DNA from: an uncultured Flavobacteriales bacterium | Lineage (GTDB): Bacteria > Bacteroidota > Bacteroidia > Flavobacteriales_G > Salibacteraceae | Assembly: GCA_937121175.1 (NCBI GenBank) | Contig: CAKZKD010000002.1 | Coordinates: 124,001 to 188,000, forward strand | Length of the DNA: 64,000 nt | Direction: 5' to 3' | Shown: positions 24,829 through 35,900 of the stretch, one piece after another | Layout of the letters: every line of letters starts with the position of its first letter | Numbering within the stretch: the first letter of the stretch is position 1 | Position numbers and translations under genes: made by a program | The notes under the pieces: model-generated | Told to the model about the DNA's origin: nothing | Database searches by the model: none | What the model saw: only the letters and a program-made list of their open reading frames with translations

Positions 24829-24870
24829 CAGATTTGCAAACGAGCTTGAGAGCTCAGCGAAGCTAATCTG
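24829..24870. repeat. REP-like imperfect hairpin near the RAYT transposase
   Basis: CAGATTTGC (24829-24837) pairs with GCTAATCTG (24862-24870) at 8 of 9 positions. An inner GAGCT-TGAG-AGCTC (24842-24855) forms a perfect 5-bp stem. It lies 132 bp beyond the 3' end of the RAYT-type transposase gene, where REP palindromes often lie. Nothing else was seen in the 219-bp gap 24783-25001. Confidence 0.35.
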
Positions 24871-25001
24871 TGACCGTATCTTTTGATAATTGTAGCAGTT
24901 CAGAAAGGTTGAACGATTACCGGAACGTTAAAAAGCACTCTTGTTAGAGTTTCTGGGCGGGCTCATATTTAAGTCTAATGTTCAAAAACTGGCTTCGTAA
25001 T

Positions 25002-25556
25002 TTAAGCTTGCTCAACTTTCAATAACCCTTCTTGACCTGCATAATCCCTTGCACTGCTGTACAAATAATCTTCTGGTTGTTCTACTATACCTTCCGTAAC
25101 TGGATTTTGATGTATGTAATTGATTTTTTGGTCGATAATGGTTGGGTTGTCTAATTCTATGGGAAGATTATCGTTGCGCCATAACTGGTAATGCTGTTTT
25201 TTACTGTTGGCTACTCCTGCTTCTTTCATTATTGATAGTAGCCAGTCTTTCCTGCTTTCTGGTTCGTCTTGGATGGCTTTTAGTATTTCTTGACTCGTAT
25301 GCTTTTTCATATCTCTTAGTATGCCCGATAGCTTATTCCCTTCTCTAGCTCTGACTACCAAATGAACGTGGTTGCTCATTAAGCACCAACTAAACAGCTC
25401 TAAGCCTTTTTCTTTCTGACAATATTTTAAACTGTCTACTACTATGTCTTTGTAGCGCTTTCTTGTAAAAACATCGATCCATTCTACGGTACTGAAGGTT
25501 AAAAAATACAAGGCGTTTTCATCCTTTATGCGATAGCTCGTTGTGCCTTTACTCAT
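25002..25556 (-). CDS. REP-associated tyrosine transposase (RAYT, IS200/IS605-like Y1 family)
   Basis: A 184-residue HUH single-strand transposase. It has the metal-binding HUH motif in SNHVHLVV (about 69-76) and the nucleophilic tyrosine in INYIHQNPV (about 149-157). YFLTFSTVEWIDVFTRKRY near the N terminus and EDYLYSSARDYAG at the end are typical of the RAYT branch. These enzymes are usually single-copy and act on REP palindromes rather than moving as a full IS. The start at 25556 follows family length; the frame continues upstream to an ATG at 25652, which would add 32 unrelated residues. Its 5' side abuts an orphan gene fragment, so it probably entered next to or into that gene. Confidence 0.87.
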   Translation of the reverse strand: MSKGTTSYRIKDENALYFLTFSTVEWIDVFTRKRYKDIVVDSLKYCQKEKGLELFSWCLMSNHVHLVVRAREGNKLSGILRDMKKHTSQEILKAIQDEPESRKDWLLSIMKEAGVANSKKQHYQLWRNDNLPIELDNPTIIDQKINYIHQNPVTEGIVEQPEDYLYSSARDYAGQEGLLKVEQA

Positions 25557-25649
25557 AAAACTAAAGTATGGTTTGTTCTGGTAATTACAGTTGCCATAAA
25601 GCTTTTCTAATTCTTTGTCTACTGCAAAGAATAGACAGCTATCATATGA

Positions 25650-25892
25650 CAACTTGATTCCTGCTTCTTAATCGGCATATGGCAAGGTGGGGGGGAGTCT
25701 AAAAGTGGCTTTATTAAGCAGATTGGCAACGCAATTAATCATCCCGATTGGCAAATAGACGACGAGGTAACTGTGTACTATCCTAAACCAACTCCAAAGG
25801 ATAAAGACAATAAACAGTACCCTGATATAGGAAGCCATGCTCTTAAACAAAAAGGGTTTCCTGCTATTAATCCAATTTTAATTGAGGTTTAA
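25650..25892 (+). pseudogene. C-terminal protein fragment (possible polymorphic toxin tail)
   Basis: This is an open stretch of 80 codons plus TAA at 25890-25892 with no plausible start codon. Its sequence looks like real protein (SGFIKQIGNAINHPDW, then DEVTVYYPKPTPKDKDNKQY, ending FPAINPILIEV). It begins directly at the 5' flank of the RAYT gene, as expected for the last part of a gene whose front was lost. Composition and position near the RHS locus, with a small acidic ORF following on the same strand, fit a displaced toxin C-terminus. No toxin family was recognised. Confidence 0.5.
25679..25694 (+). repeat. 16-bp G-rich repeat, copy 1
   Basis: ATGGCAAGGTGGGGGG matches 26364-26379 at 15 of 16 positions. 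The two copies bracket the toxin-like fragment and the small acidic ORF. Confidence 0.4.
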
Positions 25893-25996
25893 TGTCCTTA
25901 ATTTCGAAGCGTTTCTTAGCAATGTCGTAATGTAATTATATAATCCAGTCTGCGAAGGGTACTCAACTGGCAATGATTCTATTTTAATCTTATTCT

Positions 25997-26305
25997 ATGG
26001 CTATCGACAAACAAATTGCGCTAAAGCTTTTATTTGAACATTACAGAACTACTCTTGCTGCTATTGCAATAGAAGAAATGACTGACGATGAAGTGATTTT
26101 TGAACACGATATTTGCCTGCACGGTAGCAATATCTTTGATTTAACGTTGGGGTTGTTGGGTATTGATTTGACCGACAGTAACTATGATTATTACTACATT
26201 CCTTTTTTAGATATCGTTAAGAAACACCTGCCTAAAAATGGGGTAAACAAAGAACTTAATCTCTACCTAGAGTGGCTTACTAATAACAAACTCCCCAAGA
26301 CCTAA
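25997..26305 (+). CDS. Small acidic protein, possible immunity protein
   Basis: A 102-residue, soluble, acidic, helix-rich protein (FEHYRTTLAAIAIEEMTDDE, GLLGIDLTDSNYDYYYI). I do not recognise the family. It follows a toxin-like C-terminal fragment on the same strand by 104 bp, sits at the distal edge of an RHS locus, and is flanked by two copies of a G-rich 16-mer. This is the usual layout of an immunity gene left in an accessory toxin cassette (inference). No signal peptide, so it would act in the cytoplasm. Confidence 0.55.
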   Translation: MAIDKQIALKLLFEHYRTTLAAIAIEEMTDDEVIFEHDICLHGSNIFDLTLGLLGIDLTDSNYDYYYIPFLDIVKKHLPKNGVNKELNLYLEWLTNNKLPKT

Positions 26306-26363
26306 AAAATTCGCTCTCTTAAAAAACTCTTTTGTTAACCTCATTTATGGGTTGTGCGGTGCA

Positions 26364-26379
26364 ATGGAAAGGTGGGGGG
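26364..26379 (+). repeat. 16-bp G-rich repeat, copy 2
   Basis: ATGGAAAGGTGGGGGG, 15 of 16 positions identical to 25679-25694. It ends directly at the stop codon of the convergent lipoprotein gene. Confidence 0.4.
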
Positions 26380-26967
26380 TTAATGTAAAGAAGAGTAATT
26401 TGAATATTCTTTTGAATAAAACATAAACCAACCTCTGCTAATTTTTACAATTCCATTATTTATATCATAAAAACAATTTATTGAGGTTTCAATTGTTTCG
26501 CTCGGTTGATAAAGTAAGACCATTTTTTCTTTAGAGAGAGTAGACGTGTCAGGTATGTTGGTATATAACAACATACTTAAATCACAACTATCAACAGTTC
26601 TTACAGCAAAAATATTATTCAATTCAAGGTCACATAAAATTTTGTGACAGCTCAATAATATTGAGTCTTCCTCTTTACTTCTTTCAAATAAATTATACCA
26701 AATATTAGAGACTGGTTCATCATATTTTACCAAATTCAATGCGCTTGGATTTTTGCTTTCAAAATTCCGAACATAATATGATTTTTTTTTATTAAACCCC
26801 ACAAATATCTTGTCATAACCTCTTGTAACCGGCACAATATTAAAACCAAAATATTTTTCATGAATATTGGAAGAGATAATTTTTTCCTTAAAACTTACCG
26901 AACCTATTCGCTCTTTTTTATTACACGAAATAACCACTAGAACAAATGCTAAGTATATTAGTTTCAT
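26380..26967 (-). CDS. Lipoprotein at the end of the RHS operon, possible immunity protein
   Basis: A 195-residue lipoprotein with signal peptide and lipobox VISC (Cys15). The mature part is beta-rich with several cysteines (SCHKILCDLEL, VDSCDLSML) and no known domain. It starts 4 bp after the stop of the 3983-residue RHS gene. The gene directly after a polymorphic toxin is normally its immunity protein, and a lipoprotein would guard the periplasm or cell surface. That role is inferred from position only. It looks more AT-rich than the RHS genes. Confidence 0.65.
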   Translation of the reverse strand: MKLIYLAFVLVVISCNKKERIGSVSFKEKIISSNIHEKYFGFNIVPVTRGYDKIFVGFNKKKSYYVRNFESKNPSALNLVKYDEPVSNIWYNLFERSKEEDSILLSCHKILCDLELNNIFAVRTVDSCDLSMLLYTNIPDTSTLSKEKMVLLYQPSETIETSINCFYDINNGIVKISRGWFMFYSKEYSNYSSLH

Positions 26968-26971
26968 TGCC

Positions 26972-29900
26972 CTACCTTCTTCCCTCAGAGCCTCCTACAA
27001 AACCCGGCTTAGAAATACCCTTGCTTTTATTCAAGTCGATCCTGTAATTCATTCCAGATTTCCAACCAGATTTAATGGCTTTCTGATCTGATTTAGAATC
27101 TAATGACCAACCTTCATTAAATATTAAAGAATGAACATTTGATCCAAAAACCAATTCTCCATGTGAGTACCCCATTTTTTCCCCGCTATACCCCCATAAC
27201 CAGTTTCCAGCATCCATGATATTGTAAGCTATCATTTCAGTATTGAAAACTAATAAACGAGGGGTAGCATCAGCTTCATTTACACTATAAATGTCTTCTC
27301 CTCCTGTCCCCATGCCTCCCCATAATTGAGATACAGCGTAATCAAATTGCCCAAAAGAAGAGCCAATAATGAAACCTGGTGTTGAACCTAATACCATTCC
27401 ATCAAGTGGAACTCCAGAATTATCCATAAACCAATTTACATTTTCTTGATTAACAAAATCAACTAAATGATCCCCAATGCTTGAACCTCCAATTAGATCT
27501 TGATCATTTTTTGGATCGTTAAGGGTTACCTCTGTCTTCTTACCTGTTACTGAGTTTTCTACAAAAAGGTGATGTTCTTTATCGTCTGTTTTCTCATAGT
27601 TAGTCACATCACCTTTTTCATTTACAGTAATATTATCATCAACATCACCATAACCCTTCCAGTCAACCTTTGAAGTTGGGCTATTTGCATAATATGCATA
27701 AGCCGATTGCCACGGGTATTTAGCTTCCCAAGGATCAGTAGACATAAATTTCCCTATCAACGGATTATACATTCTGGCGGTAAAATCGTAATGATTTTTA
27801 TTTCTGTCTTTATGGGGTACAGACGCAAAAGATTCGTCGGAGATGTAAATGTCGTCAAAATAATAACTCAATAGCCCCGGGTACAGGGTAGTAATACAAT
27901 TGGGTACAGTAACTCGTATTCTAATTTCATCCATTGTAGGTGTAAACGTGTAATCGTAAGTTATTGGCCCTGTATTGCCATACGAACCTGCATCTACATT
28001 TTGCAAATGATTCCAAGTTGTAGAACCTGTATTACGTTGCTCTATTACCAATGAAGGTGCCATGAGTATAGACATTGGCAGCCCCGAAAAGGAGGTTATT
28101 GTCTCATATGTATAATAAATAGTATGTGGGCTCCCTGTTTTGCGCACGATAATAGCAGGTGTGCTGGCCACTGTGAGTGCTGTACCATCTGCAATGGAAT
28201 TATCGCAAATTATGGGCAAGTTTAACTTCCCTTGTTTGTTATCTATTGGCCCCCTGTAACTACTAATTGTATTGGATGTGCTCCAATTAGTAAGGCCTTC
28301 ATTTATTTTTACGGTATATACATAAGCTAATAAAGCGTTAGACGCGCCATTTGAGCTTTCCAGCCTTATTCGGGTTTTTACGCCAGAAATAATGTTGTTT
28401 TCTGTGTAGGTATGCTTACCTGTAATTGGAGTTATGGTGGCTATATTGACCCAAGTAGCACCGCTTAGGTATTCCCAAAAAACTTGCAAATTGCTAGCCG
28501 CATTACTCGCGGGTTTTTCAATTTCTAAAGACAGGGTGTATTTTTTATTAGCATATATGTCTATTTCTTTTGAGGTCGCTCCGCAATTGTTGCTAGATGT
28601 AGCTAGCTTCATTCTTGGTGTTCCTGCATTGTTTTCCCAAACCGCACATGGTTGACCACTACTTTGTCCTGCTGTCCAACTGTTCATATTAGCCGCAGTA
28701 GCAAATGATTCTTCAAAACTTGGCGCATCTGAAAAATCATCTTCCCAAAGATAATCAGGTACACTAGTAAATCCTTTTTCTTGCCATCCAAATTCACTAT
28801 TAGCCTCCATGTTGTTGAACCCAAACCGATATTCAGACTTTTCTCTTTCTTGCAACGGGGTAGGTACAAAATTATCTATGATGAGTTTAGTATATTTAAA
28901 GTTTCTAAACCGCACCTTGGCATCTACGTTGGGGTTTCGGATAATACCTCTAAAATAAAGTGCCTTTGTTGCACTATTAATACGAACAGTGTCTCTTACT
29001 GTTGTCCACGCTTGATATGTTATATTGGTTGGAATCTCATCAAATGCGTTTCCATGGAAGGTTAAGCCAATTCCTTTAAATTCTGCGTTCTGCATTTTTA
29101 CTTCAAACTCAACTACCAGTGTGTCAAAACTTGAATTTGAGCCCGAATAGGGTAAGTCGTGTACGTGCATTTTAAATCGGGTATAATCTATCGTGCCTCC
29201 ATTACCTCCTGTTGTTCCGGTTGGGTAATAGAACTCTAATTCTCCACCAGTTGCGGTTTGGTTATAGGCTTTTACGTAATCGTATCCATTAGCGGAGTAT
29301 AAATCACTGTTTTTACCCCAAACATTGTCTTCTGGAGCGTTTCCTTCAATTCCTTCGGCATCATAGTGCCAACCAGCGTCAAAGTCATAATTAGTTGAAA
29401 AAACGGGCTCAGAGCCATGGGTAACTACACCATTATTTCCAGCATTCTGGTCAATTTTTGTTACTGCATGTAACTTTGCAAAATTTTCGTAGTCTTTGGT
29501 ATTCGATACTTTTTTGGTGTATCGTTCTTCCATTACCATACCATATGGGTAGTAGTCAGACTGTTCCAATACATCCGCCTCATCTCCGTTTGCTGGATCC
29601 AAAATTCTACGGTCGCTAATTACCGTGCGCACATTACCCAAGTGATCATTAAGCTCGTATAGCGTATGTCCTGCTGTGTGCTTAGCAATAAGTGGGTTTT
29701 CTTGTTTTACATACTTCTGGCTTTGCATGGTGCCTAGTCTCGAGCTTCCGTACATATAATGCTCCGCGAGTTCAAAATCGTAAGCATATTCGAATGTGTA
29801 TGGCATATCGGTTCCATGCCGGTTTGGTGTAATGCCCAATATTTCATCTTTAACATCCAAACCTAAATCGGCAATTTCAGCAGCCCTTTCTAATAATTCT

Positions 29901-32900
29901 GCAAAACCGTAGTTGGGATTTGCTAGTATCCAATCGGCTATGGCCATACTTTCATTTCCGTAATAATCGGTTCTGTCAACCAACAGTTGCACATACTGGC
30001 TAGGTTGCAACTCATACTGCCGAACAAACAAATCAGGTTTAGATTCGATTGTATATAGTTCTTCTTCGTTTATTGGGTCTGCGTATAAGTGATCAACAAG
30101 CAATTGAATGTAATCCTCGTTGGTGTATAAAACTTCTTCTACAAAGCCTTCATACAGTTCACCACTAAAGGCTTCTGGTTCATCCTTCATCCAGTCTTCA
30201 TTAAAATAGCGTGTCGGTGGTGGTTCCTCTGAATTAGTTATTTCTTCAAAACGCATAAGCGCCTCATTATCAAACTCTTCTTGACCCATATTTAAACTTA
30301 CTGGGTCTTGGTTCATTTCCTCAATGATAACGTTCATCAATCGTTGTTGAAAAGCATCAGTATTTCTAAAAACTTGTTTAAACTCTTCTGTTCGCTCAGA
30401 AAAAAATAAATCTGCATACATGTCTTGGTAACTCTCGTTTAAATGATAAACCAATTCGGTATTATCATTCAAAATTTGAGCAATATCTATTTCTGGATCA
30501 TCGCCAAAACCAAGCAACTCATAGGTGTTATTTATAAAGTCTGTTCTGCGCCCTAAATCATTGACTACAAAATCTTCTTTTAACTGTCCATGGTCATATA
30601 CCGAGCCTTGAGGTCCTTCTAAATAAATCAAAATGTTATCAACCAGATGGCTTAGGTTCTGTTGTGTTTTTACGATTTCTAATTTTCGGTTATACGTAGC
30701 TAAATTATTTCCTTGGGCATCCCTTATATAATATTCAGTGTGTCTATCTGCTAGGGTGAATTCTATTGCTGGCACCTGATCTAAAATTGAAAACTCATAA
30801 ATCGAAGCATTCGTTTCTATATCGTTTGCATACCACAGTGATTTGTAATACAAATACTCATCATTATCGAGAAATCCAATATGAAAACCTTCAAAATCGC
30901 AGGTATAAAACTTTTTGAACGTAAACTCATCCATATGATTGGTAAACTTAAATTTAACCTCATAATAGTAGCAGTCTCTATGTTCACCATCAAACCTTTT
31001 TACTTGCTTGTATAGTCTGTGCCCTAATGGGCCGTATTCAAACTTCATATCCATACCCGATCGGTAATAATCTGGGTCATAGAAGTACATTCCACGAGTG
31101 GTTACAGAGTCCACCTTACCGATAGGGTTCCACATTATTTCGGTACGTTCTCTTGTATCTTTAGTGAGGTTGCCAATAGCATCGTACTCAAATTCACCGT
31201 TCTGTTTGGCTGGTATGGCAAACTTATCTTTTATCGTATTTAGTCTATTGTTTTCAAGTCGGTTTTGTGAGTCATAATCATAACCATACTCCAAATCGTT
31301 TTCAATAACCATGTCGTAGTCACCAGCTGTAGAATTATACAAAGGCTTCTTTCGTTTTAGCCTAGTAAGGTTTCCGTTACCATCAAAGATGTATTCTCCA
31401 AGTTTTTGATCCACCGTCAAAATCGAAGGATTATAAGCAATGGTTGGCTCTTCATAATGCTTTATCCGATTAAGTTGATCGTATCTGTAATTTTTGAGGT
31501 ATTGCTTGTCAACTCCATCGTCTGAATACTTTACATCCATTGCAGGTATGTTGCCATTATACAATGAGACTAAGCCTGAGTTAGGTTGCTGTATCGTTGT
31601 TGTTACATTGGTGCCACCTACTGGTTCATAATCTGAATTACTTGCTGATTTATTGTAGTGCAATACATACGCAAAAGCATCTTTGGCTTGCTTACCGCTC
31701 TGGCCATCATCTTCTACAGTAAGGGTTGGATAGCTTCTACTCATATCAGAAAAACCATTTACTTGCTTAATCCAACCTTGAAGAGTGTAAGCATAATCGA
31801 TTCCTTGTACCGCATTTTTATCTAAAGATGTTCTAGAAAGGGGGCCATGTAAATAATATTGATACGCGGCAGCCTTATGGAATATGAGATCATCTCTACT
31901 TACCTGGACCAGATTAATCCTGTTGTCCGCATCATACATGTATCTATGGATAAGCATATCTTCTTTTCCAACCTGATATCTTACCTGCTTAACATTTCCG
32001 CTAATTAGGTCATAGTTGTAGTCAACGCGTTTTACTACACTCATGCCAACATCATTGATATGACGCCAAAGTGTTTTTACGTTTCCAGAAACATCGTAAC
32101 TATAGTAAACTGCATTTTCGTAGCCCGTAATTGCGCTAGAGAGACCAAAATCTTCGTAGTACATCATAACGGACACCCTGTTTATGAGGTTTTCTTGTAG
32201 GTCCGTTACTTCGGTAAGGTGACTGAGCTTTTCATTGTAAGTGGTTTTAACCACATGCTTCCTACTTGAACCAAGAATAGTAAGTTTTAAATCATCATAT
32301 AGTCTTACTATATTATTGCTGGTTTGATAAGTAGTTAGAACAATAGGGTTAGTTAACTCACCGGTCTCGGTAACTCTAGACAAGCCATCATAAATGGTAT
32401 AACTGCGAGCTGACCGTAATTTCTGTTCTGCATTCTGAGACAACACAATTCTCCCAAGTTTATCGTACCAGAACTCAGTAACTCCAGCATCCGGAGTGGT
32501 TTGTTTTACAATCTGGTTTAGCGTATTGTATTCATACTTAGTAGCTAGTTTATGGTTGGGTTGCAAAAATCCTGTTCCACCATCTCGGTTAGTTTTAATT
32601 TGTGCCAAAATAGTTGGGTCTGCCTCATAATACTCATTAGGAGTGTTTTGGTTCACGGGAACCTGGTTCATTCCAAACTTTTGATCAATTCCTTCCGGTG
32701 GAATTGTTTGTACAAGGTTTCCAGCCTGGTCGTAGTAATACAGTGTATGATTATAGATATCTGTAGAGTAAGTATAGGCTAGCATTTCGCTGGTTTGGGC
32801 GCATTCCTTGTTTATTTTATCATACATTTTATCCTTAAGGTCTTTTAGATAAGCCAAGTAATCGTTCTCACCTTTTTTGAGAGCGTCTTCATATACTCTT

Positions 32901-35900
32901 TGATCACAACCCCATTGGGTTTCTGGCCTATATCCTATTGGGTTATCCCAAAGCATTGCGTATGGAATTTCACATACCGTCCCCAAGTCATATGAACTAG
33001 AGCCTTTTATTTTTTCTACTCTTCCATCACTCAATTCAACCTCCAAATAAAACTCAAAGACATCCCCTTCCTCATAAATTATTGGTTCAACGCTTTTAAC
33101 CAATTTCACATCATACATGGAATAACTCCAGTTATACATTTCATATTTTAAGAAAATGTCCATGTACCTATCTTTTTTAGTACCTGCCAGGGGAATGGGT
33201 AGGGTATTATCATTTGTGAAGTTTTGATGAATCCAAAAGGTTCCGTCATAGCCCAACCTTGTTCTAAGCCTTCCGTCGAAATTTCGAGTAGGGTTAATAT
33301 GAAGGTCGTCAAAAAATGTGCAGCTCACGTCATTGAATGTAAACTCCCCTTTACTCCAACGCTTGTGAGTGGCGCATAGATGAGCAGGCAAAGGAGTAGG
33401 CGAGATAAATTGCGGAAACAGGTCTTTACTGCTAATTGTTACTTTGGCCGGAGTACTACTGGTAATTTTATCTGGAAACTGACTTGGTTCAGCTGTGTCC
33501 TCAAACAACTGTTTGAAAATCTTTAATAAATCATCAATTCGTGCAGATTCGTCGGTACTCGTTTCAACAACAAATAAATTATTCATTTCACCAACGTAAT
33601 CTGCCTGAGGCTCTACAACCTTCGTTGAAGCAGTATCATAACCGGTTATATTGGTGTCGAAATACATTTGAATATCACTTGCGCTTATTTCAAAACCCGG
33701 GGTAGCGTTACTGTCTAAAATATAATTTCGAAACTCCGTGACGTACTTGTCATAACAATCGCATGTAATGTCACTTTCGTCTTCACAAACCATAGGGTTT
33801 GCTCCATAAAAATCAAACCGCTCTATCAACACCGATTCAACAGCCGTTCTGCTACAACCGGTACAAATACCATCACCGTACTGATCATAATCTATATAAG
33901 CAAATACATCTCCCGTTACCATTACTCCTTTATAGTCTTCATAACTTAAATCAAGACCTGTATGAAAGTTCAGGTAGTTCTTCAACATATTTCTATAATG
34001 CGCTTCCCATATTGCTTTGGGTAACTCATCTTTTCCACCTCCATTATAATTTGAAAATGATTTTGGAGTAATTACCTTCTTCACAAAGTCGTCGAGGTGT
34101 GTTGCTAAATCAACAACATTGAATCGTTGGTTATAGGCAGGGTTTTTTCCAAACGATAGTCTTTTTGGGTCAAGCTGGTATAACTGATTCGCCGAAAGAA
34201 AAACAAATTGGTAATTATCTGAACCAATCGAAAACGTAAACTTAAAATAATATCCTCCAAAGTTTTTATCGTCCAAAGCCAATCCTTTTTCAAACTGCTT
34301 TGGAAGTGGCTCCACGTTAAACGCACTAACAGCATTACAGGTGCCTGCGGTGTTTAATGTTGGTATTCTATCTGAAGTTTCAACACCATTTAATAGAGCT
34401 GTAACTACAGTCATCTTATCTGGGGTAAAGGAGTTAACTGCGTTGTTCCAGCTGGCGCAGTTTTTCGAACCATTGTATGCGGCAAGCTTTGCAACTATTC
34501 CCATTAAATTTGTGGTGGGCATACAGTCAGAAACAGCAACAGTAATAGGCAAGTGCCTATTATTGTGCAGTTTACTTAGTGGGTTGATATTATACGGGTT
34601 CATTGGAAAGCGCACAGACTTATCGTCCGTTGATGCGTAAGCTCCTCTTCCGATTAAAACCTCATTAATATTGGTAAAAGGAGCGGGGTTACTGCCAAAA
34701 AACGGGTCGGTGTCTGGGTTTACACAATTAGGTAGTAAGTCTTCAATGAGGTCTTTTACAGAAACATAATTGCCGCTTGCCAATAATACTGCGTCATCTT
34801 TGTTCGGGTCCACGGGATTGCTAACACCGTAATGTCCTTTAACTATACTATAGTTGTTGCGAATTTGATACTCTAAATGGGCCTTGCAGCTTGCTTCTAA
34901 ATTTGTGCTTGTACTATCTCCTATTCTACCGGTAAGTATAGTCAGATCTGGAGGCGTTCCTAAAGAAATCCCCAGCTTAGAGGAAACAAGGCCTAGAACA
35001 GACCCTGTTTTAGAGTCGTGTTTTGGAAATGGGTTTTTAGCACCAACCTCACTTGAGAGACCCCACTGCGAGCAGGTATGACAAGTTGGGGCTCCATCAT
35101 AAATTCCGCTCATTAGGTAATCTCTATGCGCAAGGTAAAGTCGCTGAAAGTTCATCCAATATTGCTCTGCTGTTCCAGAATTATGTAACATCTTATAAAT
35201 GTGACACTCTACTGGTGAAGTACAGTTTGCGTATACCGACTTATTCATGGAAGTTACGTAATCCTCTAACAGGTCTTTCATATCCTGAGCACAAGTAAAA
35301 TCATCAATGGAAAACCCCAATGCCATCATCATCGCCATTTCTGCCAAACTAAAATCTACCGTTGCAGAGCAAGTTCCAGATGTTTGACTAAAGGAATAAT
35401 AGATCGTTAACTTATCCTCCATATTAGTATAAATCCAATGATTTGGATGTGTTGTTGAACTTAAAGAAGTCATCAGCGGATCTACATCTAACCATGTAAG
35501 CGTATTGTGCAATTCTATTTTATCGGTTGTGTTTCCTGTAAATTGGTTCATTCCGTTATTTAAATGCCCCAAATCCTCAAGTGTTTTTGTAGACGAAAGT
35601 CTTTTTTCAAAAAGTAGGTTCATCGGATTATTAACCACCTCACAAGCCATCAATCTACAATATAAAGGATGCATCTTTATAAGGTCATCCATCCATGATT
35701 CTTCATACAGATTAATGAAGTCATCAATATCTAATTCGGCCGGATTAACCTTAGACCCTCGAAGTGGGTATTTATTAGAACTGCTGTTCCATCTTGAGAG
35801 TGGTTTTCTAGTAGAAATATTTGCCTCTCTAAAGTGTTGGTCTAAACACTGGTATGGATACTCAATGTCTTTTACACTTCTACTGTAGTACCCCTTAGTA

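Noticed and set aside
25668-25850. 60-codon minus-strand frame over the toxin-like fragment
   Set aside because: The plus strand gives much more protein-like sequence in the same interval, and the minus frame has no recognisable features.
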